Origin: Acidobacteriota bacterium
GTDB lineage: Bacteria; Acidobacteriota; Terriglobia; Terriglobales; Acidobacteriaceae
Direction: 5' to 3'
Assembly: GCA_021793405.1 (NCBI GenBank)
Contig: JAJYSV010000010.1
Coordinates: 1-64,000 of the forward strand
DNA length: 64,000 bases
The position numbers and the translations under genes are program-made. The first letter of the stretch is position 1. Each line of letters starts with the position of its first letter. Below, in pieces: positions 26,019 through 35,137 of this stretch. The notes beneath the pieces are model-generated. The model was not told where the DNA came from, did no database searches, and worked only from the letters and a program-made list of their open reading frames with translations.

Positions 26019-27424
26019 CCGTCCCTCGTGTCGCCGGCGGCCGCCATTCCGCGGAGATCAGACGGGAGCGTCGCAGCAGTCTACAGGATTCTAGCCTGCT
26101 GATCCAACCAACGCCTCCAACGGGATCAGAGATCTATCCCTGGGTAGTCGTGTTCTTGCTTTGGCTGGTTTGCTTTTTTAGTTATGCCGACCGGCAGGCA
26201 TTCTTTTCGATCTTCCCTTTGTTACAGAAACAAATGAATCTCACTACCGTGCAACTTGGCGTATTAGGTTCCTCGTTCGCAGTGGTATATGGACTTGGAG
26301 GACCGTTCGCCGGCTATCTCGTCGACAGGATTCGTCGCAAGACAGCAATTCTGGGCGGGTTGGAGTTATGGAGCGTCATCTGCGTGCTGTCGGCGCTCTC
26401 GCGAGACTTCTTTCAACTGCTAATCTTTCGCGCCGCGGAAGGAATTGGCGAATCCATTTATTATCCTGCTGCGCTATCGATGATCAGCGACTATCACGGC
26501 AAGCGCACCCGCTCGCGAGCCATGGGAATTTTACAGACCAGCGTCTACGCAGGGACCGTGGGAGGCGGATATTGGGCTGGCGCCATCGCACAACAGCACG
26601 GCTGGAGAGCCGCTCTCTTTGTATTTGGTGGACTCGGTTGTCTGCTGGGGCTGCTTTTAATTCGTCTGCTACGCGAACCAGTTCGAGGAAGCGCAGACTC
26701 AACATTCAACCAGGACCAACTTACATGCCAGCCGCAGCCGCCCGCGCCACTTTCATTGCGCGCCATTCCCTCCCTTCTCAAGATCAAATCGTTGTTGACT
26801 ATTACAGCCGTGTTCGCGTGCGCCAATTTCGTAGCCATGGTGCTTCTGGCGTGGATGCCGATGTATCTCTATTCGCGTTTCCACCTCAGTCTATCGATGG
26901 CGGCTTTCGATGCGGCCGTGTATCCGCAAGTCGCCAGCATGGGAGGCTCTCTGTGCGGGGGCTACCTGGCTGATAGATTGGCTAGGCAAACCCGCCGCGG
27001 ACGTGTTGCCGTACAATGTGCCGGGGTCCTTATCGGAGTGCCATTCGTCATACTCTGCGGACTTGGGGGTTCTCTGACGCAGGTGATCGTCGCGCTCATT
27101 TGTTGGGGATTCTTTAAGGGTATGTATGATTCGAATATCTTTGCTTCGGCGTTCGACGTGGTCCCAATAGAAAGTAGAGGAACTGTCAGTGGATTGATGA
27201 ATTGTGTGGGTTGGTTGCTTGGGGGGGGAATCGCGCCGGCATTGGTTGGTTTTCTCGCGGTGTATATCTCGCTGGGACACGCGATTGCCTGGTCGGCGAC
27301 TTTTTACGCGTTGGCCGGCATTTTGCTCATGTTGACCATGCGATATTTTTTAGATAACGATATAGACAGGTTGCAGCGACCGGAATTCATAACTAACGGC
27401 AGTCCGCATGACTGCCAAACATAG
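26015..27424 (+). CDS. MFS transporter, probable sugar-acid or sugar carrier
   Basis: A 469-residue major facilitator with 12 hydrophobic segments, starting after a hydrophilic N-terminus of about 45 residues. The loop between segments 2 and 3 reads GYLVDRIRRKTAI, the MFS signature position; FFSYADRQAFFSIFPLLQ is close to the anion:cation symporter branch. The ATG at 26015 forms an ATGA overlap with the lactonase stop; a GTG at 25997 is possible but less likely. Placement after the lactonase and before an oxidoreductase suggests import of an oxidised sugar. Confidence 0.85.
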   Translation: MTVPRVAGGRHSAEIRRERRSSLQDSSLLIQPTPPTGSEIYPWVVVFLLWLVCFFSYADRQAFFSIFPLLQKQMNLTTVQLGVLGSSFAVVYGLGGPFAGYLVDRIRRKTAILGGLELWSVICVLSALSRDFFQLLIFRAAEGIGESIYYPAALSMISDYHGKRTRSRAMGILQTSVYAGTVGGGYWAGAIAQQHGWRAALFVFGGLGCLLGLLLIRLLREPVRGSADSTFNQDQLTCQPQPPAPLSLRAIPSLLKIKSLLTITAVFACANFVAMVLLAWMPMYLYSRFHLSLSMAAFDAAVYPQVASMGGSLCGGYLADRLARQTRRGRVAVQCAGVLIGVPFVILCGLGGSLTQVIVALICWGFFKGMYDSNIFASAFDVVPIESRGTVSGLMNCVGWLLGGGIAPALVGFLAVYISLGHAIAWSATFYALAGILLMLTMRYFLDNDIDRLQRPEFITNGSPHDCQT

Positions 27425-27453
27425 ACATGGTTTGCATGTCATCGGGGGGGGCA

Positions 27454-28773
27454 ATGGTAACTCGACGAGAATTTCTTGACTCAGTTGCGATGGGAGCAGC
27501 TGGTTTGGCTGTTGGGTCGACCGCAAAGAGCTATGCTCAGATCCTGGGATCGAATGATCGACTGAACTTTGCCGTCATCGGGCTTCATGGACGTGCGTAT
27601 GCTCATCTTTCGGCGCTCAAGGCAAACAGCAATGCCATCCGGATTACGCATGTTTGTGACGTTGATAGCAATACTCTCGAGAAGTTCGCTGATGACGTTC
27701 AGCAACAGATGGGTTACGCTGCTGCAACCAACAAAGACTTCCGCGAAATTCTCTCGCAGAAAGACGTGGACGCCATTACGATTGCCACGCCTGATCACTG
27801 GCATACACCCATGGCCATTCTAGGACTGCAAGCAGGAAAAAATGTCTATGTGGAAAAGCCATGCAGTCACAATCCCGCCGAGGGCGCATTGTTGGTCCAG
27901 GCCCAGCGGAAGTATGGCAAGCTGGTGCAGATGGGAACCCAGCAACGTTCTTCACCCCATACCATCGAAATCGTTGAAAAGATTCACGGCGGTCTGATCG
28001 GCAGAGCCTACTTTGCCAAGGCCTGGTACAGCAATGTGAGGAAGTCAATTGGCATAGGGAAAGTAACACCCGTGCCTCCGCAACTCGACTGGGATTTATG
28101 GCAAGGGCCGGCGCCGCGCAAGGCGTATAAAGACAATGTGCAGCCGTATAACTGGCATTGGTTCAGAATCTACGGCACGGGCGAAACGCTGAACAATGGC
28201 ACGCATGAAGTGGATGTATGCCGATGGGCGCTCGATGTGGATTATCCGCAACGGGTTGCATCATCTGGAGGAAGATACCAGTTCAAAGATGACTGGCAGT
28301 TTTACGACACGTTGATTACCAGCTTTAACTATCCTGACAAGATGATTTCCTGGGAGGGAAAGAGCTGTCAGGGGATGAAGTACTATAACCGCGATCGGGG
28401 CTCGACGATCATGGGAACAACTGGAAGCGTTTTGGTCGACCGCGATGGGTACGAGGTCTACGACCTCAAGGGACATAAGACGAGCGAGTTTAAGACTGGC
28501 ACGACAACCTCCTCTTCGGACCTGACTGGCCGTGACTCCATGACCGACGCCCATTTCGCGAACTTTATCGCGGGTATTCGCACGGGTGCGAAACTCAATG
28601 CTCCTGTGTCGATAGGGAACGTCTCGGTCACGATGCTTCAGCTCTCCAACATTGCATGGGAAGTGAATCGTGAACTGCGGCTCGACACGGCGGACGCGAA
28701 AATTCAGAATGATCCCGAAGCCATGCAGATGTGGGGACGAGAGTATGAGACCGGTTGGGCTCCGCAGATATGA
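27454..28773 (+). CDS. Tat-exported Gfo/Idh/MocA-family oxidoreductase
   Basis: A 439-residue protein with a Tat signal (VTRREFLDSVAMGAAG). Residues about 35-160 form the NAD(P)-binding domain, with DVDAITIATPDHWHTPMA and the family hallmark VEKPCSHNP (catalytic-site lysine in EKP). The C-terminal domain has the NGTHEVDVCRWAL segment. Such exported members (like glucose-fructose oxidoreductase) hold their cofactor tightly, allowing redox chemistry in the periplasm. The ATG at 27454 follows a G-rich ribosome site. It is the third gene after the GntR regulator, 29 bases behind the MFS gene, so it probably forms a lactone-producing unit with the lactonase (inference). Confidence 0.87.
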   Translation: MVTRREFLDSVAMGAAGLAVGSTAKSYAQILGSNDRLNFAVIGLHGRAYAHLSALKANSNAIRITHVCDVDSNTLEKFADDVQQQMGYAAATNKDFREILSQKDVDAITIATPDHWHTPMAILGLQAGKNVYVEKPCSHNPAEGALLVQAQRKYGKLVQMGTQQRSSPHTIEIVEKIHGGLIGRAYFAKAWYSNVRKSIGIGKVTPVPPQLDWDLWQGPAPRKAYKDNVQPYNWHWFRIYGTGETLNNGTHEVDVCRWALDVDYPQRVASSGGRYQFKDDWQFYDTLITSFNYPDKMISWEGKSCQGMKYYNRDRGSTIMGTTGSVLVDRDGYEVYDLKGHKTSEFKTGTTTSSSDLTGRDSMTDAHFANFIAGIRTGAKLNAPVSIGNVSVTMLQLSNIAWEVNRELRLDTADAKIQNDPEAMQMWGREYETGWAPQI

Positions 28774-29222
28774 TCTATCCTTCTCTCGTTTGCACGTTTA
28801 TATATTTGGGAGCTAGAGGGCGCGATCTCGGTGAACATTTGCGCCCGGCATCTGTTATAGGGGTTGCGCGCAACGGCAGGCTTGTCCTCCGCTGATATCT
28901 ACCGTGCGAATATATCCGTTGGAAATGATGATTTGGATTCGACCTCTACGCAACGGGAATTTGCCCGACCTGGAGTTCCTTCGACAAACTCCAACCGCTA
29001 CGTCTGGAAAGGATCCTCCCGCGCGACGCAGCTAGATCATACCTCCAAGTCAGTGTCAGATTTAATGGTGGCCAGATTTTAGTCTGCGCGCTGCTATAAT
29101 TGCGACCGCACAAGCTTCTTCTCTGTTGAGTATTTAGCAAGTTGACACTCTGGAGATGGAATGTATACAGTACGGTGGTTGTTCTGCCACTTTGAAAATA
29201 GCATGGTTAGGGGAGACGAGTA
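28774..29222. other. 449-bp gene-free region before the paired membrane proteins
   Basis: No convincing gene: the short frames here have no ribosome site or recognised motif. The right end holds a good promoter (29142-29169) for the two membrane protein genes. Confidence 0.5.
29142..29169 (+). promoter_or_regulatory. Sigma-70-type promoter for the paired membrane protein genes
   Basis: TTGACA at 29142-29147, a 16-base spacer, and TATACA at 29164-29169, 53 bases before the GTG start at 29223. The -10 box overlaps GTATAC (29163-29168), the core palindrome of many GntR/FCD operators, so the regulator at 23843 could act here (inference). Confidence 0.55.
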
Positions 29223-30599
29223 GTGAATAGCCCCAAGGCGAAACGGTGGGAATTTATCGTCTTGCCTAGCCTGGCAATGTCGCTGGGATGGGGCCTCCGT
29301 GGTCAAGTTGGACACTCACCAGGTGCCATGATCCCGGGGGCACTCGTAGCGTTGGTCTTGTGTAGCCTCCTTCGCGAGAAACAACTCTCCCGCGGGATGG
29401 CTGTCGGACTAGGCGCTATTGCCTTTGGTTATGGGGCTACTATGACAACGCAGGATACGGCGGACTTGGCGCTGCGTTGGATTTCTCATTCAGGTTCCAC
29501 CCTAACCATGGCCTTTACCTGGCTAGCAATTAAAGGGGCCGTATGGGCATTCTTCGGCGGAGTGCTGATAGGGCTGGCATTGGCTGCCTCTCATTACCGT
29601 TGGAGAGATATTATCCTTGGCATGATCCTAATGGTGGTGAGTTTTCCCATTGGATGGATGTTGATCAACAAGCCGAGGCCGGTCTACTTTTCGGTTACCC
29701 GCCACGAAACCTACGGAGGCTATTTGCTTGGTGGGATCGTGCTTGTTGCTTGGTTAACCATCCGTGGCCGGACAAAAATACCACTCTTACTTGGCGTATG
29801 TGCAGCCGTTGCCGGTGCAATCGGTTTGCCGCTCGGTGCTGCGTTGGCTGGCGCCGGAAGCCACACAGCATATGTGGGAAGGTGGTATGACTGGTGGAAG
29901 GTTCTGGAGACTACTTTCGGCGCTTGTATGGGGGTTGGCCTCGGCATCGACACCTACCTGCTGCAAGACAGATTTCCGGACGCAACTGCATCGAAGGGGC
30001 CAGTGAATGAGCCACTTTCATCAGCATGGAGTACGGTCCTTGGCTTGTTGATTTGCGGAATCTTCACAGTTGTAACTCAGTACAGGTTGAGCGGGTGGCT
30101 GCTCTTCGGCTCCGTGTTGCTGTGCATCGTATTTTACTTCCCTAGGGAGGTCGGCTGGCATGTCGGAATCACGATGACTATTTATGTCACCGCCGTAAAC
30201 ATTATCACCTACTGGAACCGCGAACAAAGGATAGGAAACCTCGCATTGCTATGGACCCTAGTTTGGCTCTTGACACTCGCCGTCTCTTGGAAGGTATCTG
30301 GTTGGCGAGACGAAAAGGATTGGGTTGTTCGCAAAGCCTTTGTATTCCTGATGTGGACTATCGTCGCCCTTACAGCTCTGAGAGGCTTGATAATCCGCTC
30401 GGTGGTACATGCGCCTACTCACGCCGTAGCCGCGGCCGGCGGCCTGTGGACCTATACCGTGGGGACCTGGGCAAGTGCACTCGTGGTCCAAGTCATTCTC
30501 GCCATGATGGCACTCCTGCTAACGTTGCTGATGAGGCGACGATCATTCGATGCCAGTTCCTTGCATGATTCTAGTGGTGGGAACATTCAAGTAACCTGA
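29223..30599 (+). CDS. Polytopic membrane protein of unknown function (paralogue 1, GWGxRGQxGH motif)
   Basis: A 458-residue protein starting at GTG behind GGGGAGA. It has about 11-12 hydrophobic segments. Near the N-terminus it carries SLGWGLRGQVGHSPGAMIPG (about residues 20-39), and near residues 185-240 a glycine-rich part ending WWKVLETTFGACMGVGLGI. Both features recur in the next gene, so the two are paralogues with a shared, possibly functional loop. I do not recognise a named family; the topology would suit a carrier or a membrane-bound transferase. It ends 32 bases before its paralogue. Confidence 0.75.
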   Translation: MNSPKAKRWEFIVLPSLAMSLGWGLRGQVGHSPGAMIPGALVALVLCSLLREKQLSRGMAVGLGAIAFGYGATMTTQDTADLALRWISHSGSTLTMAFTWLAIKGAVWAFFGGVLIGLALAASHYRWRDIILGMILMVVSFPIGWMLINKPRPVYFSVTRHETYGGYLLGGIVLVAWLTIRGRTKIPLLLGVCAAVAGAIGLPLGAALAGAGSHTAYVGRWYDWWKVLETTFGACMGVGLGIDTYLLQDRFPDATASKGPVNEPLSSAWSTVLGLLICGIFTVVTQYRLSGWLLFGSVLLCIVFYFPREVGWHVGITMTIYVTAVNIITYWNREQRIGNLALLWTLVWLLTLAVSWKVSGWRDEKDWVVRKAFVFLMWTIVALTALRGLIIRSVVHAPTHAVAAAGGLWTYTVGTWASALVVQVILAMMALLLTLLMRRRSFDASSLHDSSGGNIQVT

Positions 30600-30631
30600 T
30601 TATCTTTTGTTACGGATCACTTCCTCTAGAC

Positions 30632-32221
30632 ATGGACACTGAAGGATCGAATTTGCGGATCTGGATGTTTGTGCTTCTTACCGGCCTATCGGTCTCGATT
30701 GGCTGGGGCATACGAGGCCAGTTCGGACACGAGTACGGGGCCGCACTGCCCGGTGCGCTTGGGGGTATGGTGGTGGCCCTGCTTAGTGGCCGCGAGGACT
30801 GGCGCAGACGTGTCCATTTTTTTGCTGTCCTTGGCGCTATTGGTTTCGCCTTCGGCGGAAGCATGTCCTACATGAAGGACATTTGGTATGCGCATTCGTC
30901 TGATCCTTCGACCGTGTTGTACGGCTTTGCTTGTATATTCTTGCTCGGCTTCATTTGGGCAGCTCCCGCCGGCGCGGGCATCGCGTTAGCCGCGTTTCTG
31001 GATCGCGAACAGTTGACTAAGTTTTATGTGCCCCTATGTTCTGTGTTCATCGCCTGGTACCTACAAAGTATCTGCTGCGATCTGATCTGGAACGGCGAGG
31101 GCGGAAGGCGGGCCCGATTCTTCGCAGGCTATGAGATGAGCGCGATTCTGGCGGCTGTTGTTGCTCTCGGATTCTTCCTGCTTTGGAAAACATACCGGGG
31201 TGTCGGAACTTTACTAATACTCTATATGTCCATCGGATGGTGGGCCGGAAAGTTCATATTCATCGAGTTGCTGCATTTGCGTATGAATCCTCCGCGTGAA
31301 GAGACCTGGGCATCTTGTCTAGGTATGGTGTTCGGCATTTTAGCGTGCTGTTGGCAGAGACGTCTCGGCGGCATCGCATTCGCTACCCTGGGAGTCGGGT
31401 TCCTCGGGGGCATCGGATTCGCACTCGGAACCGCAGTGAAACTTCTCGTCATGTCGAGCGGTCTTACCACAAATTGGCACAGCATTATGGAGCAGACCCA
31501 AGGACTGTTTCTTGGCGTAGCCATCGCCATTATCTTCCAGGCCCTGATACGAAGAGCGCCCCAGTTCAGCGACGATCCTCCAGTGCGACGCTGGACCGAA
31601 GTGTTCAGCGTTGTGTTCGTTCTCTGGTTGCTGCCGTATCTGAATTTCCGTCTCAGTCCCGGAGAATGGGTGGGTGAAATTAAGGGTCTGCACTCTAAAC
31701 TATATGGCATCAACATTGTGAGCAATTTACTACCCTCGCAGGGGTTTGTTGGGTGGCTGGATTTCGTCGCTCTCGTGCTTGGGTTCGCGCTCGTGCTGCT
31801 TTTAGTCTTGCATCGGCGGCGTCCGCTTCCTTGCATTCCTGTGAGTTGGATGGGTAAAGGGCAGCTATTCTATCTGGTCTTTCTTTGGCTTATTGTCGCG
31901 ATGAATTTCATGCTGGTACTGCCGCGATTCACACAGATTCGCTTGGTAACCGAATGGTGTATCACCCTGAATGCTACCGCTTGTTCGGTTCTTCTCATCT
32001 ATGGTTGCTTCGCGCGCCCGTCTCAAGTGTTGCAATATGTACCCGACGGAAGTTACGCATCGTCGATCCGCAAGGTCGTGATCTTCGGGTTACTAGGAGC
32101 CGTGGTTGTGTCGTTGCTAGGTTTTGGAATCAAGCTCGCATGCTGGGGAAATCAGCCAGCGGGAGTCTTGGGTGTCGATCCGATCCGGTTTGGACCGAAC
32201 AATACGAATACAATCCGATAA
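30632..32221 (+). CDS. Polytopic membrane protein of unknown function (paralogue 2, GWGxRGQxGH motif)
   Basis: A 529-residue protein with about 12-13 hydrophobic segments. It opens with SIGWGIRGQFGHEYGAALPG (about residues 22-41), matching the gene upstream, and has the same second block as FLGGIGFALGTAV ... WHSIMEQTQGLFLGVAIAI near residues 250-300. It is about 70 residues longer than its paralogue, mainly in the second half. There is no strong ribosome site at the ATG, consistent with translation in the same operon. Conserved charged or polar residues in the shared motif (R, Q, H) are candidates for substrate contact. Function unknown. Confidence 0.75.
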   Translation: MDTEGSNLRIWMFVLLTGLSVSIGWGIRGQFGHEYGAALPGALGGMVVALLSGREDWRRRVHFFAVLGAIGFAFGGSMSYMKDIWYAHSSDPSTVLYGFACIFLLGFIWAAPAGAGIALAAFLDREQLTKFYVPLCSVFIAWYLQSICCDLIWNGEGGRRARFFAGYEMSAILAAVVALGFFLLWKTYRGVGTLLILYMSIGWWAGKFIFIELLHLRMNPPREETWASCLGMVFGILACCWQRRLGGIAFATLGVGFLGGIGFALGTAVKLLVMSSGLTTNWHSIMEQTQGLFLGVAIAIIFQALIRRAPQFSDDPPVRRWTEVFSVVFVLWLLPYLNFRLSPGEWVGEIKGLHSKLYGINIVSNLLPSQGFVGWLDFVALVLGFALVLLLVLHRRRPLPCIPVSWMGKGQLFYLVFLWLIVAMNFMLVLPRFTQIRLVTEWCITLNATACSVLLIYGCFARPSQVLQYVPDGSYASSIRKVVIFGLLGAVVVSLLGFGIKLACWGNQPAGVLGVDPIRFGPNNTNTIR

Positions 32222-32324
32222 CAACCGCTAGGTATTTCTGCGATGCTGCGTCCCGCTTCTGTCGGGCTAAGAAGATTACGATTCCAGAGCCAGGCTGGTA
32301 GAGATGGGTCAGATTCTTTGCCTC

Positions 32325-33119
32325 TCAAACACTTACAGAGGCCTTCGCAAGAATGCCTCCATCGCAAACCAGATGGGAGCCGGTAACATACGAAGATTCT
32401 TCGGAAAGTAGCCAGGCTACAGCGCGCGCCGGATCTTCAGGCTCTGCTAACCTGCCCAACGGAATCTCCTTGGAGAGTTGCGCACGTAACCGTATAACTT
32501 CGGCAGCATCAATATTTCTCCACATCAATGGAGTTTCCGTGGACCCGGGTACGATAGCATTCACTCGAATTCCATAAGATGCATAATCGATGGCCATGCA
32601 ACGAACCAGCGATGAGATGCCGCCCTTGGTTGCGCTATAAGCACCAGCTGCACCTGCCGCCAACGCTACGAATCCAGTTGGAGAAGATGTGCAGACAATG
32701 GAGCCGGGAATGTTGGCCGCTATCATGTGTCGGAGGCCATGTTTGCAAGAAAGAAAGACCCCGGTCAGATTCGTTTCAACAACCTGGCGCCAGGTGGCTG
32801 CAGGAAGCTCATGAATTAAACCTCGAATTCCGATTCCAGCGTTGGCGAAGAGCCCATAGGAATATCCCAGCCGTAAAGAAATATCTGCGAATGACTTCTC
32901 TACCTGCTCTTCTACGGCCACGTCACAAGGCAGTCCCAGTGCCTTTCCGGCCCCGCTCCGCAATGCATCTTCTGCTGTTCTTTTTGCCGCATCGGCATTG
33001 ATATCGAGTACACCGATGTTATCGCCACGCGCCGCACAAATCAGTGCTACTGCTCTGCCAATGCCGCTGCCACCGCCTGTTATAACAATTGTGCGTGTCG
33101 TCGTGAAATTAGAAGCCAT
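32325..33119 (-). CDS. Short-chain dehydrogenase/reductase
   Basis: NAD(P)-dependent oxidoreductase of 264 residues. The cofactor loop TGGGSGIGRAVAL (about residues 14-26), the NAG strand motif ANAGIG, and the catalytic serine with YSATK are present, as is VNAIVPGSTETP. AGGAGG lies ahead of the ATG. Sugar, polyol or sugar-acid dehydrogenation would suit the setting, but SDR substrates cannot be read from sequence. It is the last gene of a minus-strand run that includes the secreted glycan enzymes, 68 bases behind the GH63-like gene. Confidence 0.9.
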   Translation of the reverse strand: MASNFTTTRTIVITGGGSGIGRAVALICAARGDNIGVLDINADAAKRTAEDALRSGAGKALGLPCDVAVEEQVEKSFADISLRLGYSYGLFANAGIGIRGLIHELPAATWRQVVETNLTGVFLSCKHGLRHMIAANIPGSIVCTSSPTGFVALAAGAAGAYSATKGGISSLVRCMAIDYASYGIRVNAIVPGSTETPLMWRNIDAAEVIRLRAQLSKEIPLGRLAEPEDPARAVAWLLSEESSYVTGSHLVCDGGILAKASVSV

Positions 33120-33187
33120 GATCCCTCCTTCTCAATCGCCTTAGAAACGCAGTCCGTATAAATCTTATTCTCGAGGATCCAGAAACT

Positions 33188-35071
33188 CTAATTTAGGCCA
33201 GCCTGCTGTGACAACTGATGCGCGAATATGAGAAACACACTCGCCGACCAAGTATACGATGGATCGCGTCCCTCGTTACCCGTGGCATTTAGATCTGGCA
33301 TAGAGGAACCTGCGCCTGTTAGAGGCTGATAGTTTTCTGCGAAACCGCTACGAGCTACCATCCGGCAGAAGCGAAGCCGCATTGCATGGGCTAGCTCCGG
33401 CCTTCCGGCATCGTCGAGTCCTTCCGCCAGCATCATCATTGTGGGCGCCCAAACCGGTCCTCGCCAATAGCCGTTTGGATTAAAGAAGGTACTATTGAGC
33501 TCTTCAGTTGCGAAGCCGTTCTTCGTAAGGAATCTGCCGTTTTCCATAAGGCGAGCGATTAGCTGGTCACGGAACCGTTGAGGTAGCCGCTTACCCAGGA
33601 TCAGAGGCAAATACAGAATCAAGCTCTGTGTTGGAGCTGCTTTGTGATCGAAAGCATGCAACGCGACAAACTGCGTACCAGTCCAGTACCTATCCGTTGC
33701 CAACTTGAGCAGATCATCGCTCCGCTTACGCCACATCTGAGCGTCCGATTGTTTTCCTAGCTTCGCAGCTATATTGGAGAGCTCGTCCATCTGTACAACA
33801 AGAAGCGCTGCCAGATCAGGCGTCTCAAGGGGTGGTGGGCTCAAGAAAATCGTGGTGTTGTCCCAGCCGGAATCATCTCCGTGGTCATATTCCGGGAGCC
33901 CGTCACGATCCGCATCGCGATATCGAAAATACCAGTCCGTCCACTTGGATAATGGTTCATACACTTCGTTCAGTTTATTCAAGCCAATGGAGTTGCTGTG
34001 GGCTATCATCCAGGCAAGTACCCAGCCCTGCACTGGCGGTTTAGTGTGTTTCCACGATTCTTGTTCATCATTCATGACGTCCGGGAGCTGACCGCTTCCA
34101 TCCTCATTGTCGAATGGGATCATGTATTGGTCCCAGGCAATTTTTGGATCTGTTGCAATCAGTGCCATTGCATTGAAGCAATTATCCCAGCTCCATAGGC
34201 TCGCCATCCAGTTCTTGGACATCAGCATGGCCGGCCGCTTCAGAGAGCCTCGTGGTTCCACAACAGCGGACCAGTCCACATAGGCAGCTTGTTCGGCCAC
34301 GGGTCCGAATGCAGGAGACACGCTTGGCATCTTCCTCAACCATCGTTCGTACTCTGCACCAAGTGTCACCAAAGCGTCATCATAGCTGCGGTTCAACTCG
34401 GTTGGACGATTCCATACCAGCCGATAATCGGCAATGAACGCATCTAGATTCCCGGTGGAAGGCTCCGGCAGGAATTCAGCTGTAATAGGAGCAGAACTCG
34501 TTCCGGTCCAGTGGTCTGTGAGCCGCATGCTGCCTGCAAGCGCACCGAGCCGATAATTGCTGCGCCCGTGAATTTCCCACTCTTTGTGCTCCCGCTGAAC
34601 TGCGTAGTTGCCATGTGTTGACGAAGTAAATCGAATCCCTATCCCATGGGCTCTCACACGGATCAGACTAGGTTCGGCGAAACATATGTCTACCGTACCG
34701 AACTTGCTGATCAAATGTAGTTGCACTGGGGTTGCTTGTTCTGTAAAAGGCACCGCGGTGCCTTTCGCTATCAGCTCCACCTGCAAGGCATTCGTAAGCA
34801 GCATATCTCGCCCGGAATTTCCATGTAGTTCCCGAAGATAGAGGCCCTGAGGAAACAAGGAGAAGACCATGTACGATCCATAGCTGCTGAACGAGGTTTT
34901 ATGAAGGTCGATCTGAATATTTCCGGTATATCGATAGAATGGCGGATGATGTGCGGTTTTTGGCTGGCTCCACAGATTCGATGCGGTCGAAAAACACGCC
35001 AACAAGGCGAAAATGAAAACTCCCAAGAAGCGGATCGGCCTATTCCGCAGCCATCTGGAAGCAATATTCAT
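33188..35071 (-). CDS. Secreted GH63/trehalase-like (alpha/alpha)6-barrel glycoside hydrolase
   Basis: A 627-residue protein with a signal peptide ending near SNLWSQ. Residues about 40-215 form a beta-rich domain, then an (alpha/alpha)6 barrel. The pattern MASLWSWDNCFNAMAL, DHGDDSGWDNT with the putative acid aspartate, and later ELNSTFFNPNGYWRGPVWAP with the putative base glutamate place it with MGH1-like/GH63 enzymes that act on alpha-linked glucose or glucosyl-glycerate-type bonds. Exact substrate unknown. The ATG at 35071 has GAGGA upstream; an earlier frame start at 35125 is less likely. It follows the beta-helix gene by 66 bases. Confidence 0.8.
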   Translation of the reverse strand: MNIASRWLRNRPIRFLGVFIFALLACFSTASNLWSQPKTAHHPPFYRYTGNIQIDLHKTSFSSYGSYMVFSLFPQGLYLRELHGNSGRDMLLTNALQVELIAKGTAVPFTEQATPVQLHLISKFGTVDICFAEPSLIRVRAHGIGIRFTSSTHGNYAVQREHKEWEIHGRSNYRLGALAGSMRLTDHWTGTSSAPITAEFLPEPSTGNLDAFIADYRLVWNRPTELNRSYDDALVTLGAEYERWLRKMPSVSPAFGPVAEQAAYVDWSAVVEPRGSLKRPAMLMSKNWMASLWSWDNCFNAMALIATDPKIAWDQYMIPFDNEDGSGQLPDVMNDEQESWKHTKPPVQGWVLAWMIAHSNSIGLNKLNEVYEPLSKWTDWYFRYRDADRDGLPEYDHGDDSGWDNTTIFLSPPPLETPDLAALLVVQMDELSNIAAKLGKQSDAQMWRKRSDDLLKLATDRYWTGTQFVALHAFDHKAAPTQSLILYLPLILGKRLPQRFRDQLIARLMENGRFLTKNGFATEELNSTFFNPNGYWRGPVWAPTMMMLAEGLDDAGRPELAHAMRLRFCRMVARSGFAENYQPLTGAGSSMPDLNATGNEGRDPSYTWSASVFLIFAHQLSQQAGLN

Positions 35072-35137
35072 TCTGCCAGTCCTCAGCATTCGAATTGTAG
35101 TCATAAACCGCGAGCAGATGCGCAAAATCGAAAAGAA

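Noticed and set aside
28864-29082. 72-codon plus-strand frame in the spacer before the paired membrane proteins
   Set aside because: No ribosome site, no motif and low-complexity composition.
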